Assembly (NCBI GenBank): GCA_022824465.1
Contig: JAJDZV010000003.1
Location: 113,931 to 177,930, forward strand
Length of the DNA: 64,000 nucleotides
Direction of reading: 5' to 3'
From: Anaerolineae bacterium
Lineage (GTDB): Bacteria > Chloroflexota > Anaerolineae > Aggregatilineales > Phototrophicaceae
The notes under the pieces are model-generated. The model ran no database searches. It was not told the origin of the DNA and saw nothing but the letters and a program-made list of their open reading frames with translations. Positions 61,560-64,000 of the stretch are shown in pieces. The translations under genes were made by a program, and so were the position numbers. Each line of letters opens with the position of its first letter. The stretch's first letter is position 1.

Positions 61560-62578
61560 GCCGCCTGCTGGCAGTCAACAACCTACGTAAGTATTTCCCG
61601 GTGCGCGGGGGTTTGCTTAACCGCGTCATCAGCGACTTCCGCGCCGTCGATGATGTCAGCTTCGCGCTGCAAGAAGGCAAAACCCTGGGCTTGGTCGGCG
61701 AATCCGGCTCGGGCAAAACCACCATCGGCAAATGTATCCTGCGCCTGCTGGAACCGACCGCCGGGCAGATCCTCTACGACGGGCAGGACATTACTCATCT
61801 CAAACAGCGCGAATTGCGCCGCCTGCGCAGCGAAATCCAGATGATCTATCAAGCGCCAGCCGCCTCCCTCAACGGCCGCATGACCGTCGGGCAGATCATC
61901 GGCGAGCCGCTCTGGATCCACGAAAGCCTCAAAGGCGATGCCGCCCGCGATCGCGTCTTGGAATTGATGAACGTGGTCGGCTTGAAAGAAGAACACTACT
62001 ACCGTTATCCGCATGAATTCAGCGGCGGCCAGCAGCAGCGCATCGGCATCGCCCGCGCCCTAGCCGTGCAGCCCCGCCTGATCGTCCTTGACGAACCGAC
62101 CTCCGCCCTTGATGTCTCAGTCCAGGCGCAAATCCTCAACCTGTTGCAAGACCTGCAAGACCAATTCGACCTGACTTATCTCTTCATCTCGCACGACCTC
62201 GGCGTCGTCCGCTACATGTGCGACCAAGTGGCGCTGCTCTATCTCGGCAAGATCGTCGAAGTCGCTGCGACCGAAGTCATCTTCGAAGCGCCAAAACATC
62301 CTTACACCCAGGCGCTGATCTCCGCTATTCCCGAGCCCGATCCCGATATGCAGCGCGAGGAAATCATTCTGCGAGGCGAGTTATCGTCGGCGTATTCCCC
62401 CCTGACTCGTCGGGGGGGATTACGGGTGGGTGGCTGCCCCTTCGCGCCCCGCTGCCATGCCGATAAACTGGCTGACTGCGATACAATCCCGCCGCCCCTG
62501 ATCGAAGTCGAGCGCCGTCACGAAGTCGCCTGTCATCTGCATCCAGCCATGCCTATCGCCACGCCGGAGCCTGCTTGA
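61556..62578 (+). CDS. dppF: Dipeptide-type ABC transporter ATP-binding protein (DppF-like) with repeat-derived insertion
   Basis: A 340-residue ATPase. Walker [15 protein letters not shown], signature [15 protein letters not shown], Walker [15 protein letters not shown], switch [12 protein letters not shown]. The C-terminal extension normally reads GE-x-PSP-LNPP-x-GC-x-F-x-P-R-C; here about ten extra residues ([10 protein letters not shown]) lie between SP and CPFAPRC, encoded by a C6/G6 palindrome at 62394-62421. The start ATG overlaps dppD (ATGA). The frame extends upstream inside dppD, as shadow. Confidence 0.92.
   Translation: MSRLLAVNNLRKYFPVRGGLLNRVISDFRAVDDVSFALQEGKTLGLVGESGSGKTTIGKCILRLLEPTAGQILYDGQDITHLKQRELRRLRSEIQMIYQAPAASLNGRMTVGQIIGEPLWIHESLKGDAARDRVLELMNVVGLKEEHYYRYPHEFSGGQQQRIGIARALAVQPRLIVLDEPTSALDVSVQAQILNLLQDLQDQFDLTYLFISHDLGVVRYMCDQVALLYLGKIVEVAATEVIFEAPKHPYTQALISAIPEPDPDMQREEIILRGELSSAYSPLTRRGGLRVGGCPFAPRCHADKLADCDTIPPPLIEVERRHEVACHLHPAMPIATPEPA
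62394..62421. repeat. C6/G7 palindrome inside the dppF-like gene
   Basis: CCCCCC (62397-62402), nine bases TGACTCGTC, GGGGGGG (62412-62418), then ATTA. Reverse complement of the dppC flank (59562-59588) gives a closely similar string around CCTGA-cGTCGGGGGG. In frame within the C-terminal extension. Confidence 0.7.
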
Positions 62579-63714
62579 TGCTGCGCCAGGTCACGTTGGC
62601 AGACATCCGCCCCATCGCGATCGGCGCCGGCATCCTCGGCACGGGCGGCGGCGGAAATCCCTACCTCGGCGGCTTGCACCTCGCCTCCATCATCCGCCAG
62701 CGCGGTCCACAAACCATCATCGACCCCTTCGACCTGGCGGATGACGATTTGTGCTGCGTAGTCGGCAGCATCGGCGCGCCAACCGTCAGCATCGAAAAGC
62801 TGCCCGAAGGCACGGAGATGATGCGGGCGCTGCGCCTGCTGGAAGAACATATCGGCCGCCGCTTTGATGCTGTCGCCATCGCCGAAATCGGCGGCGCCAA
62901 CTCCATGCAGCCCTTGATCGGCGGCTTGCAAGCGGGCATCCCCACGGTGGACAGCGACAGCATGGGGCGCGCTTTCCCCGAGATTCAGATGTCCTCCTTC
63001 CTCTTTGACACCAGCGCGGCAGCCGCGCCCCTGGCTATGGTCGACGCCGCTGATAAAGCCGCCGTCGTCCCAGCCGCCGTCAGCGATGTCTGGGCGGAGA
63101 AAATCGCCCGCAATATCGCCGTCAGCATGGGCGCGCGCGCTGGCTTGGCTGGCACGATCATGTCCGGCTCCCAGGTCAAAGCCGCCGGCGTCCACTACAC
63201 CCTGAGCCTGGCGCATCATCTAGGCGCGCAAGTCATCGAAGCGCAAGCGCAAAAGTCTGATGTGCCGCCCGTCATCGCCGATGTGCTGGACGGGCGGGTC
63301 ATCTTCCGCGGCAAAATCATCGATGTCGAACGCCGCACCACCAAAGGCTTCGCCCGCGGAAAGGTGATCATCCGCGGAATTGCTCGCGATCAGCCTGCCT
63401 CCAACTTGATGGGGGGACCGAGGGGGGTGTTGGAAATCGAATTCCAAAACGAGTTCCTGATCGCGTATATCAATGGCGAAGCAATGGCGACCACGCCCGA
63501 CCTGATCTGCATCGTCACCGAAGAAGAAGGCGAACCGGTCACCACCGAAGTCCTGCGCTACGGCACGCGCGTCGCCGTGATCACCGTGCCCGCCCCGCCG
63601 CAGCTAAAGAGCGATGCCGCGCTGGAAGTCGTCGGACCCGGCGCATTCGGTTACGATGTTGCGTTCCGTCCGCTGCCGGGCGGGGTAATTGGGTTGCGGC
63701 CGGTGACTGGCTGA
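62578..63714 (+). CDS. DUF917-family protein (hydantoinase/desulfurase-like)
   Basis: A 378-residue DUF917 protein. N-terminal block IAIGAGILGTGGGGNPYLGG, then VGSIGAPTVSIEKLPEG, IAEIGGANSMQPLIGG and VDSDSMGRAFPEIQM match the family, which includes S-methylthiohydantoin desulfurases and relatives of hydantoinase HyuA partners. ATG 62578 overlaps the dppF stop by one base. Placement at the end of a dipeptide-type operon suggests the importer may carry a hydantoin or cyclic amide rather than peptide. Confidence 0.85.
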   Translation: MLRQVTLADIRPIAIGAGILGTGGGGNPYLGGLHLASIIRQRGPQTIIDPFDLADDDLCCVVGSIGAPTVSIEKLPEGTEMMRALRLLEEHIGRRFDAVAIAEIGGANSMQPLIGGLQAGIPTVDSDSMGRAFPEIQMSSFLFDTSAAAAPLAMVDAADKAAVVPAAVSDVWAEKIARNIAVSMGARAGLAGTIMSGSQVKAAGVHYTLSLAHHLGAQVIEAQAQKSDVPPVIADVLDGRVIFRGKIIDVERRTTKGFARGKVIIRGIARDQPASNLMGGPRGVLEIEFQNEFLIAYINGEAMATTPDLICIVTEEEGEPVTTEVLRYGTRVAVITVPAPPQLKSDAALEVVGPGAFGYDVAFRPLPGGVIGLRPVTG

Positions 63715-63768
63715 TACCGAACATATTTGCTATTATTTGCAGTGAATTCAGCCTTGGAGTTCAGGGAA

Positions 63769-64000
63769 ATGGCTAAGGAAAATCAGATACTGCTCTACGA
63801 GACGGCAGACGGGGAAACGCGCCTAGAAGTATTGTTCCAGGATGAAAGTGTCTGGCTAAGTCAGCGAGATATGGCGGAGCTGTTTCAAGTAACCGCGCAG
63901 AACATTACATTGCATATCGGCAACATTTATGAAACTGGCGAATTGGAGGCCGACCCAACTTGTAAGTATTTCTTACAAGTTCGACGCGAGGGTTCACGCA
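63769..64000 (+). CDS. RhuM-family protein (partial, runs off window)
   Basis: The first 77 codons of a RhuM/virulence-associated family protein: LYETADGETRLEVLFQDESV, WLSQRDMAELFQVTAQNIT and HIGNIYETGELE are the conserved N-terminal blocks, with a helix-turn-helix-like segment at LFQVTAQNITLHI. Such genes are common near mobile or defence loci and phage remnants; function is unproven. A weak -10 (TATTAT at 63731-63736) lies upstream. It has an AT-richer composition than the Dpp operon. Confidence 0.85.
   Translation, partial: MAKENQILLYETADGETRLEVLFQDESVWLSQRDMAELFQVTAQNITLHIGNIYETGELEADPTCKYFLQVRREGSR

Noticed and set aside
1..64000. CRISPR arrays, tRNA or rRNA genes, transposases
   Set aside because: No regularly spaced repeats, tRNA-like T-loop signatures or transposase motifs were noticed in reading both strands; short tRNAs could be missed without a covariance search.

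Overview
The window is a GC-rich (roughly 55-60 % by eye), densely packed bacterial chromosome segment holding about 60 genes. No rRNA, tRNA, CRISPR array or transposase was seen. The content fits a heterotrophic Chloroflexota bacterium of the Anaerolineae type: many solute-binding-protein ABC importers, Gfo/Idh/MocA, GMC and mandelate-racemase-type enzymes, Cys-type sulfatases, a Thr/Pro-rich lipoprotein linker and a DUF917 protein. That assignment is inference from gene content, not a measured phylogeny.

Layout. 1-2959: tail of a sugar ABC ATPase, a lipoprotein gene split by an in-frame TGA into two homologous halves, a DinB-family protein and a membrane-anchored unknown. 3005-5999: rarA and a sulfatase. 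6001-9521 (minus): sugar ABC operon (binding protein, two permeases, a small membrane protein). 9731-11831 (plus): compact vsr / cytosine methyltransferase / GIY-YIG nuclease cassette, read here as a complete type II restriction-modification unit. 11850-16606: class III aminotransferase, two glycosyltransferases, and a MenA-type prenyltransferase on the other strand. 16618-20955 (minus): DppA D-aminopeptidase, enolase-superfamily enzyme, P-loop unknown and a second sulfatase. 21341-25194: sugar ABC operon ending in a YesL-like protein. 25191-28615 (minus): cupin-type phosphoglucose isomerase, AroE-like dehydrogenase and FGGY kinase, with a small coiled-coil gene in between.

28802-32521: another sugar ABC operon. 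32532-34872 (minus): M24 peptidase, then a hexulose-phosphate synthase / isomerase (HPS-PHI) pair, divergent from a ribokinase (34957-35865). 36139-41652: osmolyte-type ABC importer whose two permeases both carry large extra domains. 41649-46018 (minus): two GMC oxidoreductases around a ROK kinase. 46065-50895 (minus): small coiled-coil protein, Gfo/Idh/MocA enzyme, GT39-like membrane enzyme, and a ribulose-phosphate-epimerase-like protein. 51024-52187: acid-sugar dehydratase-like enolase-superfamily member. 52269-52568: small gene broken by an in-frame TAA. 52590-56566 (minus): Gfo/Idh/MocA enzyme with a ribose-type ABC system. 56824-63714: complete dipeptide-type ABC operon ending in a DUF917 protein. 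63769-end: start of a RhuM-family gene.

How it works together. Six complete importers bring in sugars, osmolytes and peptides. Sulfatases strip sulfate from organic sulfate esters. Kinases, isomerases and dehydrogenases pass the sugars on, and the HPS-PHI pair links pentose phosphate with hexulose phosphate and formaldehyde.

Two patterns cut across the annotation. Each of the six solute-binding-protein genes that opens an operon is followed directly by a GC-rich inverted repeat. Related C/G-rich palindromes also sit in frame inside the dppC-like and dppF-like genes, suggesting a dispersed palindromic repeat family that enters coding sequence.
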